Source of the DNA: Bryoerythrophyllum caledonicum
Taxonomy: Eukaryota > Streptophyta > Bryopsida > Pottiales > Pottiaceae
Assembly (NCBI GenBank): GCA_963971425.1
Contig: OZ020524.1
Span: forward strand, 8,249,845 to 8,313,844
DNA length: 64,000 nt
Direction: 5' to 3'
Below the pieces are notes generated by a model. That model worked only from the letters and a program-made list of their open reading frames with translations, was not told where the DNA came from and made no database searches. A program made the position numbers and the translations under genes. Shown here piece after piece: positions 48,721 to 62,100 of the stretch (its first letter is position 1; each line of letters opens with the position of its first letter).

Positions 48721-51560
48721 ATGAAAAACATAACGGTTCTAAGTTGGTCAATATCTATGTCGAAGTTAACCTCTAGGAAATCAATTCTCTTTAGAATACT
48801 TTGTTTTCTGACATGTACCTAGTACACTCTTCAAAATGATGATCGCTTTGAAGTCTTCATTCAATAGTGAATAGAAACGTAAATATTAAAAAGTAAAATG
48901 GCTTCAATAAAAATGGCGCATCTAAATACAAGTCAAACAATATCACACATCAACAAACAAGGTAGTATAATTTCTTACATGAACAATTTCAAATACAATG
49001 ACAAAAAAGTTATATTCTCTTTTCTATCTAAAAGTTAGTTCTATTTTATTGTTCTTGCATTTTATTTTCATAATGTGGTATACACCTTCTTATTGAACGT
49101 GGAATATTCATATCAAAATCTATTGATTTAACAACAAGTAAAGATAAACTACAAATAACATTTCAATGTTTACCTCAAAAGTTGGTCCCTTGTACTTCAT
49201 ATGCTTTCTTTGTGAGGGCGAATGTTCCTTCGTAGTGCCAAAAATGATGTATGATAGATTGTCATAAGTTTGCCTCTTCTTGCAAGTTTGTCTTAGTAGT
49301 CCTAGTCAACTTTGTAGTTTTACGTGTACGCTTTATATATTGTGTGGTGATAATCATTAACGTACTCCAAATAATTTAGCTACAACAATACAATATTCCC
49401 AAATTTCCACAAGTCTGTTAAACTAATAACCCCCAAAAATCGCCCCTCTTAGATGAGGCATTCCATGATCAATTCAACAATTTCTTACTATAAGTTTCAA
49501 TTGTAGGGAATTTAAATTAACTACTACAAGAAGACACTCAAATATTTTGATAACCTTTAACCTCACAGATCATAATTTATATGTTTGAATAGTGCGTTTT
49601 GGTTTTTGTATTCCTTGTGTGGACATTGTTAGGGTATTTTGAATACAATTAATGGCATATTTTTGTTCAGTAAACATTGACTAATTTTATGCATGTATAT
49701 TCTAACTTGTATTAGGACATTGCATGCCCAAAAGTCACAAGTAATAGAGGTGTTTGGGATAACGGAAGTGGAATTGCAATGACTACCACTCTAGAAAGTA
49801 CTCATTTCCTTAGGAAAACAATTAACTTCCATAACAAGAAAATAATAGTAGTTTGCCTTGTCCAAATGGTGGATAGAATCATGATTCTTGCTTTTAGTAG
49901 GATTGAAAAATATCTTCAAGAATTATATAATCCTTAATTTATACTTGTTTTAATTAAAAGTAATGAGGATTCCCAATACCTATCTATCAATGCTTTCCAC
50001 CTCAAAAAATGCATTATTGAACTCTACAATACTACTTTTGAAAACAATTGTAAGAATTTTCTCACCTACAGTAAATTGCAGCTTTTTGTTGGGCAATCGC
50101 TAGAATTGGATAGCGTTGAATTCTTGATGCCTATGCTGGCGCTATTGGTGGTCACGTACTTCAGCTTTTGGGTCTTGGTCGACTAAGCTAGTATGAAAAA
50201 CTTGTCACAAGTAAGCTAGTATGGACAAGTAACGAGCCTTAGTAGGGACAAGTAACGAGCCTTTGTTTGCAACCTAGTGCCAATGTAGGTTTGATTTTGG
50301 AATTCTCCTAATGAAATGTACTTGCTTACTTCAATAGTAATATGAGAATCCAAAAAATTAGAGTTCCGGCTCATGGTTTGATGAGTAGAAGTATATCTTT
50401 CATTACTACATACCTGTCACAGGTATGTCAAATTAGACAAATATATTTTTTTTGGAGAGTTTCAAGATACTACAAAATACTTCAATTTTTTTGAAAGACA
50501 TTCATACCATAATGTGCTCTTACATTATAACTGAAAATTCTAGATCCAAAACTTAATTTGACTTTTATTGGTAAAAAATAAGTTATTTTTTCAAGAAGCC
50601 TAAATAAGAAATTAATGTTGATTTTTGCTCCAAATTCTTATCCAACCTTCTCTAGTATAAAAAATCTATCTTAATGTATAAAGTGATTTCAAAAAAAATA
50701 AAACTCCATGATTTTCTTCAAAACCTAGTTTTTTGGTGCCTTGATTCAATATATATACTGCGTAGTATATTTGGTATATTTTCAGTCTCTGTAGTATGAA
50801 ATATACTCACCTCAGGAAAGGGTTGGACCACCTATAGAGCGACATGTGTTATGACAACACAAAGTTCAAAAAATCAGCACCTTCTTCAAGTCTATATTTT
50901 CTGTTCACCTACATTTTATTGGCCATGTTTCTTCACACCTAATCAATGGACGGTTGGCATTCAACAACAATTTAACAAACTTAAGGGCTCCGAAACAAAT
51001 ATACTACGGAGTGTATGTTTTTTGCCCAAAAGTGAGTAACCTAAGTGGACTTCTACCCTTTTGCAAAAAACCTACACAAATTGTTGATAATTCAATTGAA
51101 GCTCTGTCGAAAACATTGAATGAAAAGTATCTCCAACACTAACCATTTCAACACTTGTATGTTGAAATTGATCCACAAGTACAATACTGAAGTTGTAAGT
51201 GATGAAAACATCATCATATTTCTATGTAGCACTAAATTTTTCTATAAATATAAAATGACTAAACAAAACGGAAAAAGAAAGTTCCATAGATATCATGGAA
51301 AGAAGAAAGTAATCAATGTTCTAAACTTGGAGTTAGACTCCTTGTTAACCTTTATTACGCAGCCTATAGCCATGGGGTCCTAATAGAAATATAAGTGGCG
51401 TGAGCATACAAAAACATGGTTTCTTTTAAGGATGGACCTTACTAACATTTGTAAGCATTCATGTTTCTCCTATTGATTGATAATATGTATGTGCATCACA
51501 TAACAATAGTATTACATTTTTCTGCATGGTTATTGATTTTTCAGCATGATTTCTGCATGA
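48721..51560. other. No gene seen
   Basis: AT-rich sequence. A diverged TTAA-family fragment is visible at about 49490-49640 (CTACTACAAGAAGACACTC, CTTTAACCTCACAGATC). Short frames at 50851-51383 overlap one another and resemble nothing known. Confidence 0.4.
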
Positions 51561-51584
51561 TGATACATTATTTTTTGAAATTTT

Positions 51585-52424
51585 TATTGTAGATAGACAT
51601 TACTAAAAGCTCTGTGTAAGTCAAGTTTTTTTCATAAATCCAACATTTAATGAAAAAGTTATAGGGTTTTGAAGTTCAATTGGGGAGAGCATGCAAGTCG
51701 AGCAACTCCAAAAACTGTTGCTATAACACTCTATCCAATGTGAGATTTCCTTTAGTAGAAAATAATATTATTTCCTTTCATATTGTCAAAAATAATTCTA
51801 CTTTTTAGTGAAAATAGCATATTAATCCAAGTCAAACATTTTCACACATTGTCCCACATTGTCGGGCAAGGGAGTAAAAAATCTTCTTCCTTTCCACATA
51901 AAACTTTGAGATCTTCATATTTTTTACTTTTAATTTTCTCCACCGCATAACGTGGGATAAACTATTAAACCTTTTTATTGACCACTCAGATTCTTATTCT
52001 AAAACATAGTAAGTTCACAAAAAAGTAAAACGTGAATTGACAATTTTTGAACCTCCAGTCCTTGCACAATTTATTTGAATATGCTACACCCATTTTTTCC
52101 TCTCAAAATTGGGGTACAAGGAACTAATATCATGTTTAACATGGTGGTAATCAATTAAGACCTTGAGTTAGTGCAGAAATTGGATACCAAGTGGAGTCAA
52201 AGTTTGCTGATCCACTAAACACAGGGAAAAAAATGAACCCTTTTTTGAACTTCAAACACCATAATCTTTAAATCCGTGCGGTCAAAGTTCATAAAATTTT
52301 GTGAGTATGCTATTGAAGAAGTTTTAATTGAGATCCTACAATTCAAAGTAGGAATAAAAGTTTTGGTTTTCTTCCTTGCTAATTGCACTAAATAAAGCAG
52401 TTTTGAAGTGTTTTTGACAGTACG
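51585..52424 (-). mobile_element. TTAA element (subfamily A), inverted orientation
   Basis: Reverse complement of the subfamily A interior: GAGATCCTACAATTCAAA, TAAATCCGTGCGGTCAAAGT and AACTTTGCTGATCC-like landmarks run in reversed order. The left terminus (high coordinate) is missing and is directly replaced by the minisatellite at 52425. Confidence 0.65.
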
Positions 52425-52760
52425 TTGACTTGCTGAGTGTGGTCTAGTAAGTATGTCGACTTGCTAAAATGTAGTCCTCTAAGTATGTCAACTAGCTAAG
52501 TGTGGTCCAGTAAGTATGTGGACTTACTAAGTATGTCGACTTGCTTAAGTGTGGTCTAGTAAATATGTCGACTTGCTAAGTATGTCAACTTGCTTGAATG
52601 TGGTCCAATAAGTATGTGGACTTGCTAAGTGTGGTTGAGTAAATATGTTGACTTGCTTAAGTGTGGTCCAGTAAGTATGTCGACTTGCTAAGTGTGGTCT
52701 AGTAAATATGCCGACTTACTAATTTTGAACATGTCGACTTGCTTAAGTGTGGTCCAGCTA
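52425..52760. repeat. Minisatellite, about 31-bp unit with GTCGAC core
   Basis: Around ten imperfect units built from AGTATGTCGACTTGCTAAGTG followed by TGGTCCAGTA. Related GTCGACATGC and AAGTATGTCAACTT motifs continue more loosely to about 53100, where GCCAAAAGCATACAACTCA is repeated three times. Confidence 0.8.
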
Positions 52761-53412
52761 AAGTATTGTGACTTGTTGAATCAAGTATGTTGATTTGATA
52801 AGATATGTACTACTAAGAACCCGTGGAGCTATGTACTACTAAGTCGACATGCTTTTTGATCAATGAATTTACTAATTGACATGCATGTTGAGTTCAGCAT
52901 GTCAACTTAGTAGGTTGATTTGTAAGTTAAGCTCAAGTATGTCAACTTAAGCATACAACTCACAATTTGAACAATGAGGAAGAAGCCAAAAGCATACAAC
53001 TCATAGTTTGAGCATTGAGGAAACAGCCAAAAGCATACAACTCACGGACAGCGAGGCCAAACTAAACTTACTAAGTCGACATACGCTGAAGAAGCAATTC
53101 TTATGTAAGAAGTAAGTTGACAGCAAGTTGACCATAAGCTGATGATAAGTTCCATAAATCCAACAACACTAACTTGCCTGGATTGGTGGTCATTTGATCG
53201 ATAATCAACGGAGCTTTGCTAAAATCTCAAATTGAAGAATTGATTTTTTGTCATGTGTTCTCATGCTCCTGCTCTCTCATCGTTCCGTCTAAACACCTCC
53301 ATCTCTTCTCGATTTACTGCATAAGACGTAAGATTATAGCATGTCTATGAAGTTCCTTTTTACTATGAAATCCTAGCGTTGCTTCTACCGAAATCTGGTT
53401 ACTCTAGCCCAG
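52761..53412. other. Loose repeats, no gene
   Basis: Degenerate continuation of the minisatellite motifs, then unique-looking sequence; no gene recognised. Confidence 0.4.
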
Positions 53413-53970
53413 AGGGGTGTGCGGCTACACACCCCTTGAAATCACCACTTCAAGGAACGTTTAAGAACTGTTTCACAACCGGACCTCAATTGTTCATTTC
53501 CTGAGCAAAGCTTGCTACGTGAACTACACTTTCTTCTCGCTCATCAACACCAGGTCTTGTTGATAAACCTCTCTCCTAACTTTTCAACCTCCCTCCTGGC
53601 TTTTCAACATAGTTCAGGTCTCCTTCCTTAGCTCCTTGCTCCTCCCTCCCTCCTCAGATCTTGCTCTTGGCTCCTCGCTCCTCACATCAGCCTTCTGAAC
53701 CTCCTATACCCTGCCGATTAGGAGTTGTTAGGCTGTGGCGCACCTCGTCTGTGCACACGTACCTCGCACTGACATGACTACGTAGGTGTGACCATCTGCA
53801 GACACAAAAACCCCAGTGCACCTACTCCAACAACAAACCTCAATGTAGTGCACATGAACCAAACTTCAAAAGTTACGCACGTCATAGCCAAACCCTAGAC
53901 CTAGCGTCGCCGACCCAAGATTCTACAGATCTGTGAAATGTTGTGGGATGTGTGGCCGCACACCTCTAGG
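53413..53970. repeat. Second segment bounded by GTGTG/CACAC palindromes
   Basis: Begins with a 24-bp interrupted palindrome (AGGGGTGTG, variable centre, CACACCCCT; 53413-53436) and ends with a related one at about 53947-53970 (GGATGTGTGGCCGCACACCT). Spacing, pyrimidine-rich interior and the following GATACCC phrases recall 19283-20100. Confidence 0.4.
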
Positions 53971-54154
53971 GATGCACTTCTCAATGAACGCCTAATACCC
54001 TGATATCACCCTCTGATACCCGTACCTCAGTCTACCCTGCAATATCCTACAAATATCCTACTCCGTCAAATAATTTGACATAGATTTTGACTGTACATCT
54101 TTTTGCTTGTGGTAGAGATCAGCTTGTATACATCTTTTTGCTTGTGGTACATCT

Positions 54155-54458
54155 CTCAAAACGGACTGCATACATATTACTGTTCACGGATGCATCTGTC
54201 CGATTACCAATGACGAAAATACAAATGGCTGCCAACCTTTGGAGCCCCATAACTTTCTCAGCATTATCCAAATTGGGCACATAAGATGTTTTCTGGAATT
54301 TGATTTTTTTTAAATGCCAAAAAGCATCTCATATGTCCAATTTGGATAAATTTTGAGAAAGTTATGGGGCTCCGAAGGTTGGTAGCCATTTGTAGTTTAG
54401 TCATCATTAATCGAAAAGATGCTTCCGTAAACAGTAATATGCCGTCCGTTTTGACAAC
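54155..54458. repeat. 300-bp foldback hairpin element
   Basis: Arms of about 130 bp are nearly perfect inverted copies: AAACGGACTGCATACATATT on the left pairs with AATATGCCGTCCGTTTTGA on the right, and CTTTGGAGCCCCATAACTTT with AAAGTTATGGGGCTCCGAAG. The loop is about 30-40 nt. No coding capacity. It could be a foldback MITE or, if transcribed, a long hairpin RNA precursor. Confidence 0.8.
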
Positions 54459-56169
54459 CTTGTTTGATATGAATCATGATGGATGAGATAATATCCAAGA
54501 TGCATTTTTTTATTTTCTGTTTTTGAAGTCATATTTCACGAGTATCTTTTTGCTTGTGCTTGAGGTAGGGATCTGATTTCTTGTTTCTTTTGCATTTTCA
54601 GGTATCCAAGGAGTTTGATGAAGTGGTGAAGAATATATAAGACTTAGTTCAACTCTTCGTATTACCTCTTGATTTATCATGTACAAATTTAGAGGACTTT
54701 GTATCGCCTCTTATTTCTACATTGGACATATATATAGTGACCATAGTAGTGCAACATGTGCTTCGAATGATGGATGTGAACGTTGAAATTAGTCCAAACA
54801 GTGAAGGTGTATGTTTTTGGTACATCATTTTGGAATCTTAAGCTGCATTTGGAAGCGTTGATGATGGTGAGTTTTTTGGAACCTGATAGTTTTTTGGTTC
54901 ATGAGACGTGAGTTTACATGAGTTTACATGAGTTTACATGAGTTTACAATTTGCAAATTTATAATAAAGGTTAGGGCAGTGGTCGTTTGGTGAATGTGGA
55001 TGTTAGAGTGCTCAAAGAAGTGCATTATTTCAGCGCCGTTTCCCTTGGAACTGTGTTTGAAGAAATGATACTTTCAACACCTTCCAAAAAACTATCAGGT
55101 TCCATCCTCTGTACTTATCTAATTCTTGTGATGTATCTGAGCTACCTAATCTATATATTGTTGATTTCTTACTACAGCACATGCACAATTACTGTGTAAT
55201 ACTTTCAACAAGCTGCATACATTGTCAAGGAGAAGCTTAATTTCATGTGACAACATGCCAAGTACATCTTGAACAACAATAGTCTTGTATGAAAAAATAG
55301 TTATATTTTGCATCCATGCATTTCATTTCGATATGTACAGCTCTCGATTATTGCTCATAAAAGAGTTGCAAACACACTAGTTACAACATCCCTCCCAAGG
55401 AGTGAAATGGATTTGGAAATTTTGACTGATCAACTTCAGTTATTGTTGAAACCTATATGCCCAATTCAACTATTTCTGGACTATGAGGTGAATTCTGGAC
55501 TAAGGACTAAAAGAAAGATCCGGAGATGTGCCTTATAAAAGAGAGTGAAGCGTAAAAGCCGAGGAGTTTCGAGTACTTTCCAAGCATTAAATGCATCACC
55601 AATGACACTTATGAAGGAAGAAATGGCTAGAGCGACCAAATTTGAATTTAGACAATACGTGAGTCCGGAACATGCAGCCGGATATCTCCGGGTGAATATC
55701 AAAGTGGAAACCAGAAGAAGAACCGAGTCCTGAAAATAGAAATTAATGGACATACTGTACATCACAAATGTGTGGTTGGGAAACATGTGGTAGGGAAAAA
55801 TGGGACAGAGATGCGGACAGAAATTACTCGCAATTGATAGAACATGCAACCGGATATCTCCGGATGAAATCAGAGTAAGAGTCCAGTACTAAACTGTTTC
55901 ATTATAAGAAAGTGTCATACAAAATATGAAGGGTAGCCGTTGATAAGAGGCGCGTGTAATCTACGAAGAATCGAATCAACTATTCTAATTTTAGTGCTTT
56001 ACAGATGCCCTCTACCCGTCCTGTATGGTGTCTCCCATATGTTAGATAATGAACTATAGCCTTTCTAGGATTCTTGAATGGATCTAGATCTGCAACAACA
56101 ACAGATTTAGGCCACAAATAATGCCTTGTTCTAGGATTAAATGAGGCCTTCTTAAAGATGTGGAGAAAC
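54459..56169. other. Intergenic, no firm gene; two variant palindromes
   Basis: Short plus-strand frames at 55308-55538 and 55545-55733 may be remnants of an unrecognised element. The variant palindrome CCGGATATCTCCGG occurs at 55678-55691 and 55850-55863, each preceded by GAACATGCA or a close match, suggesting a short local duplication. Confidence 0.4.
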
Positions 56170-59100
56170 CTAACATAGCTGGGCCTTCGAGTCTGTTTGC
56201 TGGCATAGCAAAAAGAATATCTGATAAGATGTCTGGGGGCAATAACACTTGGGCCGCCTCCATGAGCCTATCTGGACGCATAGGAGACCAGATCCCGACA
56301 TTGAAATACCGCAGTAGTATTCGAATAACATCTGCGGTGTCATCAAAGGAAGGCAGCTGCGCGGATCGGGACTTGGCCGAGTCAAGGACCTCGTCCGAGT
56401 AGAGAGGACCACGGAGAGATATGATTATGACCTGCGAAATAGATGGCACGACCATAGAATTAGAAATTGAACATTGAAAAGAAGAGAAAATATGGTAGGA
56501 GGAACTCAAGTCACATCCTGGACCGGAGATCTCCGGGTGCCCCTCCCAGACCAACGTTCTGCAGTGGAAATGGTCAGGAGAATACTCAATAGAGTTCACA
56601 GATATTAAGGGTGAAGTTTGGGGGCGAGGCACCAACAATAACAAATAAAATGAAGGACCTCAACAAATAACGGTACTGACAAGAACATTTGTCTTCAAAA
56701 TTGAAAGGTCAAAATCCGACAGACATTCATGACGAAACATTTACAAAGCATAGAGTTAATACTATCCAGTATATTTCATTGTTCTAAGGCGCCGAAATTA
56801 TGCCCTTCACCACGGAGCGAGCCTGAGTGGAATTTTTGTCTACTGGATCACTGGCAAACTTCAATTGATTCCGTCTAACAAAGTCGGGAACATCCTCATT
56901 TGACGCTAGCAGTCCGGAGAGCCATGGGAGAAACATGGTGGTCAACCAGGCTTCACCCGAATTCCCAGTCCATGATGGCGGATGAACTGCGCTGAAGAGA
57001 TCGTTAAGGATGTTCTTTAGTGGGGTATCGTCCACAAGCAAGACATCCTTAGGAGATGTGGGCGACGCTTTGCTATTAAAAACTGTCAGGTCCTTTAGGA
57101 AAATTGGCTTCTTTGGATGAGATGGAAGCATATATGATGTTTTTGTGCAATCGGCCTGTGTCAGGATTCTGGCGCCTTCCGAAATGGTAGCACCTTTCTT
57201 GCGCAACTCCTTGATGATATCCACAATATTCTTTTCCAGTACACTGCTCCAGAATGAGACAGTAGCCTTCTCTCCCACGAAGTTCAGGATTTCAGTGGAA
57301 CCAGGCCTTACTTTCATGTCTCTCGGTTGTCCCTGTTTAAATTCCCCCCTGTGCACAAGAACTCCATTTAAGTCAAACACGACATGATAAACCCGTTGTT
57401 GTGTTACCTGATCCTCGATTGGAGGCTCTCGGACGATCGTCGTAAACTTCTTCAGACCTGAACCCAAAATACGAGTACGTCGGCTGAGATGAGGAACTTG
57501 TATAGCTTAGAGAAATTGCAAAGATACATATAAAAGTGTCCCGCACTCAGAACCCAGAAATGCTGGATGAAAGAATGAGCACTATATAGATGATGGCACG
57601 TAAGTATGAATGTCCATATTAGGCACCTGGGACAGTAGGTGTAGTATCCCTAGAAGTCTGAGCTACACCAGCGACTTCAGCAGTCTGTGCGAGGTTTCTG
57701 CCACCGACATCCTTCGACTGTGTTGATCCGGCCGACACCTGAATACCAGTAATGTAGTGGTAAGAACACGGTCTGCAGAGAGTGCACTGTCTTGAGAACA
57801 ATCAAGAAGGTTTGATGGACAAGTAACTGTTCACCTTATCTTTTTGGGCCCTTGTCCGAACTGTAGGCGGAGGAGGAGGAACTTTCGGCACAGGATTCTT
57901 CGCGATTGCCTTCTTCTTCTCTTTTTGAGCCAGCTGCCCGTGGCTCCGTGGAGGGCTGCGCGGAGGGCTCATAACCTGTAATTCACGCAATGTTTGTTGC
58001 GCCGATGCCTCATCCATCGTGTGATCAGTGTCACGCAAAGTCAGGTCCTCGGCAGTCTTGGACACAACTTCTACTTCAGGACGCGTCGTGAAAGGGTTGT
58101 CCAGCGGGAGATCTCCGGGTGCTCTGTGGGTGTGGTCGAACTCCAGGCGATCGGACATTGCCGTGTGATCGTCCAGATCTGGCGGAGGAGAACGTTGCCT
58201 ATCGGAATGCGAATTGGTTTCCATTTGAGAGGGACGCCGTCTACCGTCCAGAGTAGAGTCGCTTATTGAACTAGGCGAGGCACGCCTGACAGCAAGATGT
58301 GGTTCATCATCGTTTACCTGCAATGGGTCGATTGGGGTGCCCGCACCGATGATCCGAGCGGCTGTAGCCAAGGACTCGAGTCTAAAATTGGGAACCGCTG
58401 ATGAACTTGGTTCATTCTGCACATCAACATCAAGCATCGTGGCATCAGTCGTCTGCGTCACATTGACGAAGTCAGTGTGGAATACATTAAAACGCAATAC
58501 GAAATGAAACGGTATCATACACCCGGAGATCTCCGGTTCAAAGTTGTCCGAGTCTACCGGGGGAACTAAAAATAAACATGGCAATGATAAAGACGAGTCC
58601 TAAAGAATGGAGGGCATCCGAATGGAATAAACATCCGGAGATCTCCGGGTCAGGTAGTATCCGTAGGCGTTATACCTCGCCGGTGTAATTCATCCTCGAC
58701 ATAGCCCGTGTTTGAACCCCAGCGCCTTGGGTCGACTCAGTGATGTCAGTCTCTACTAACTCCTCAGGATTGGCGTCGGTAACGTCAGCTAAGATATTCA
58801 AGTGGAATTTGAATATTTGTTCTGCGCAGGATTCGGCATTTACTTTGGCATCTTCGCTGTTCACAATCTCGAGGACCCGCGCGTCGTGAGTCTGCAAACC
58901 AAAAAAAACTTAGGACGGCGATATCCAATTCATATAACTGTATGCGGACCGGAAATCTTAGACATTGGATTGCTTGGGAAGGATGTCTTGCTTACCAAGC
59001 CGAGGTATGTAATATGTGGTCCTCCATGAACATTGACGACCACCATACCCTCTCTGATGTATCCCGTGAACAGCGAATCGAGGACCGAGATCCTCAGCTG

Positions 59101-62100
59101 TGGGACACCGGTTTGCTTCCAGCGCTGGATGGTTTCTTTATGTTGAGCGGCTGAAAAGAAGGCCGGCATTTTTTCGGGGTGGCCTTTGAAGAGCCTCTTG
59201 AATGACTGAGTAGGCGTCTCGCTTGAATCGTATTCATACAGGAATACGCAGTATACTGTCTCCTCGACCCCAATTACTGGAACCGGAAATCCATCACTAG
59301 GGTGGGGGAAGTAGTAGACGACATGCGTTGCCCACAATTTTACCTTGCCTCTGGACTCTCTCTGCCGAAGACTGATGTACCTCTTTAATTCAACGAATCC
59401 TGCGACGTCAGTGATAAGAACCGACGGTGATCTGACCCTCGTCCGCCCGTCCTTCGTGTCCACTTCGAGATGGTCGAAAATGGTTCTGAAGTCAAACACA
59501 TCTAGCACCTGTGCACGGCATATGTCGTCTTTAACGCGGTAAAGGAAAAAGAAGTAAAAGTGAGGGTCAGTGACGTTACGCCACTGCTGAATGTCCGGCA
59601 TGATAAGTACTTCGGCGATCTCGCCCCCTCTGTCAGGCATAACCCTGCAGGTGTATTTGGAGTCGAACAGGGACGTATCATCCGTGGGTGTGGCCTCGGC
59701 AGCATCTTCAATGATGTGTTGACTCCAAATGGACACGAGGAAGTCTGGAGTGGGGTCGGTATCCTTGTTTATCGCCTTCAGTCGACCCTCAAGCCAAGCT
59801 TTACCCTTGGCAGAGTGATTAGCGGCGTCGACCCAGGACTCGAGCTGGACCCTTCCAATATTCCTGTCTTCGGCAAATGCGTCCCACTGCTCCTTCGTGT
59901 ATGGGACGAAGTCAACAGACTTCGAGGGAAGGGGGTGCGACTTGTATTTAAGCATTAGTTCATTCTTCATTGCACGGACTCTCTTCTCTCTGTTCGCCGC
60001 GTTTTCGAGAGTCTCCGCCTGCCCTTTCATAGTACCTTGGTTTGCCGCTTTGGAGGACTTCACACAGACCTTCTTCTCGAGCACTAATTCCGCGAGGTAG
60101 TCTAGGTCTTCAGCGCGCATTTTGTAAAGAGGCTTGAAGTCGTTCTGCACCAGAGGTTTCCGCTTCAGCTTAGCTGGGTCCCCCGTCTTCCCGTTGGAGT
60201 CTGGTAAGACTCGAGCGACGAACAGCCTGTCGATTCGGATCCACTTCTGGACCACCGCATCATCCATCTCAAATAGAAGTGGGACCTTCCCGTCTTTGGG
60301 GTCTGTTTTACCAAGGTGTGTAAAAACCGTTGGCACCACTTGCCATTGGAACGTCTGCAATGAAAACAATTACAGGGTGTAAGCAGCCGGAGATCTCCGG
60401 ATGATTGGTTTGGTTGCTGTGAGGATAGAGCACATCCACGGAATAAAAAATATTTTCAGGTTAAGAATGGTAATTTACCGAGAATGCGTCAGATTGAGGA
60501 CGACCATACAGTTGGGGGGCTGGTTTACCGAACTCAAACCACTTCACTCTGCACGTCTGCAGCTGCTCAGTGAAACTCTGCTCCTTCCGCAAACCCGTCA
60601 GATCTTGGTTAAGAGCGCGCGAGAGCTGTAGCAGGGTCATGTCTTTGGGGTCCGGTTTTGTCCAAACCGGGATGATAGAGAAGTGGGAGATCTCTTCGAG
60701 CATCCACGTTGTTGGCAATTCGTGTGATAGAACCTTGTGCGCCGCCACAGTATGCTGACCTCCGATAATGTAAAAGTGTGTCGAGTCCCTCAGGCAGTCC
60801 TCCTTCGTCGGCTTGGTCGCGAAAAACTCTACCTTACTTCCTTCAGGTTTCTTCTTCAGTGGCAGGACTCGAATGTGAATCTCAGGTGCCGTGGCCTTCG
60901 AAGACGCGCGAACTGCGTTGATAATTCCTTCAAGCCGTTCTTTCTGGATGCCCCTATATACTAATCCTCCAGGGGGGGCCCGGTGCAGCTTATCGAAATG
61001 AACGAGCTTCACGACATCCTTCTTCGTGTCAGGGTCTTCTACTGTCAAAGGCTTATTATTGTGTATGTAAACGTTTTTGAACGCGTCGTCGAGTACCTTA
61101 CCAATTGCTTCCACTTCAGTCCGCTTCATTTTGGTGAGGTCAGCCTGTGTGAAGTTCAGGCACCTTTCGATCGCGAGGCCAGGCTCATCGGCCTTCGCTT
61201 TCTTCCCCTTCTCCGCCCGCGATGAAGAACCTGGGGTCGAAGTCTTCAAGGTGGTCTTGCGTTTTCTTGCCAAGGTCGATGCTGGTGTCAGAGACAGATT
61301 GGGAGTTACGTCTTGAACGGGCATTCGGGACTTCTCTTGTGCTTCAGCCATCCACTTCCACTGCTCATTCACGTACTCCGGATACCACGTATCACCCGTT
61401 GGAGGGGCAAATAAAAAGTTCTCACTCTGGCAGGTCTCCACCATCTCATCCGAAATCTTAGATGATTCAAGGATCAAGCCGTATATATGTGGCTCGGTGG
61501 AGGAGTCCACATTCTCCTGGACGATAACGAGACTGACCTCGTCATCAAGACCCTGCAACTCGAGAACCTGGAGACCAATGTCGGGGTGACCCCGTTTGCC
61601 AATCCGAAGCTGAGGGACGAATTCCCAGGCACCATCAGGGGTTTTAATGAGCTTGATGCCCCACTGGGTTATGCTCTTTCGGCAATTGTATACGTAGCCG
61701 ACATTGTGTATCCCTCTGTAGACAAACTCAGGGAGCCAATACTCTACAAATGCCCCAAGTTTCCCGGGTCGACATTCAGTCGAAAGTGTGGTTGTCCACG
61801 AATCCCTGCAAGATGATTTTGAAAGAACAGGCAGGAAGTTTAGAATCGATGCAATTGTCTGGTCAATAACAAGAATCCGAAACAAAATCACCTGACAAGT
61901 TCCTAGATGTTGAAACCATGAATCGTGCTTCCAAATCTGTATCACAGTGCCATCAGGGGATAGTACCCGGAGATCTCCGGCTGATTTGGGGAAGTCGAGT
62001 GCATCCGACAAGGAACGAATCCTGGCTGCTCTGACGGGTCTATTTCTGACCTGAACCGGAGATCTCCGGTTAATGACCCCTCAACGCGAATTTCCACTGT

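Noticed and set aside
55308..55849. Frames on both strands as a small gene
   Set aside because: They are short, overlap across strands and lack splice or domain support.
61892..62039. A possible extra exon of the ParB-like gene (acceptor at 62041-62040, donor at 61891)
   Set aside because: It has plausible splice sites and an open frame containing a palindrome, but including it puts exon 2 out of frame. Splicing 62806 directly to 61805 restores frame exactly, so the segment is treated as intron.
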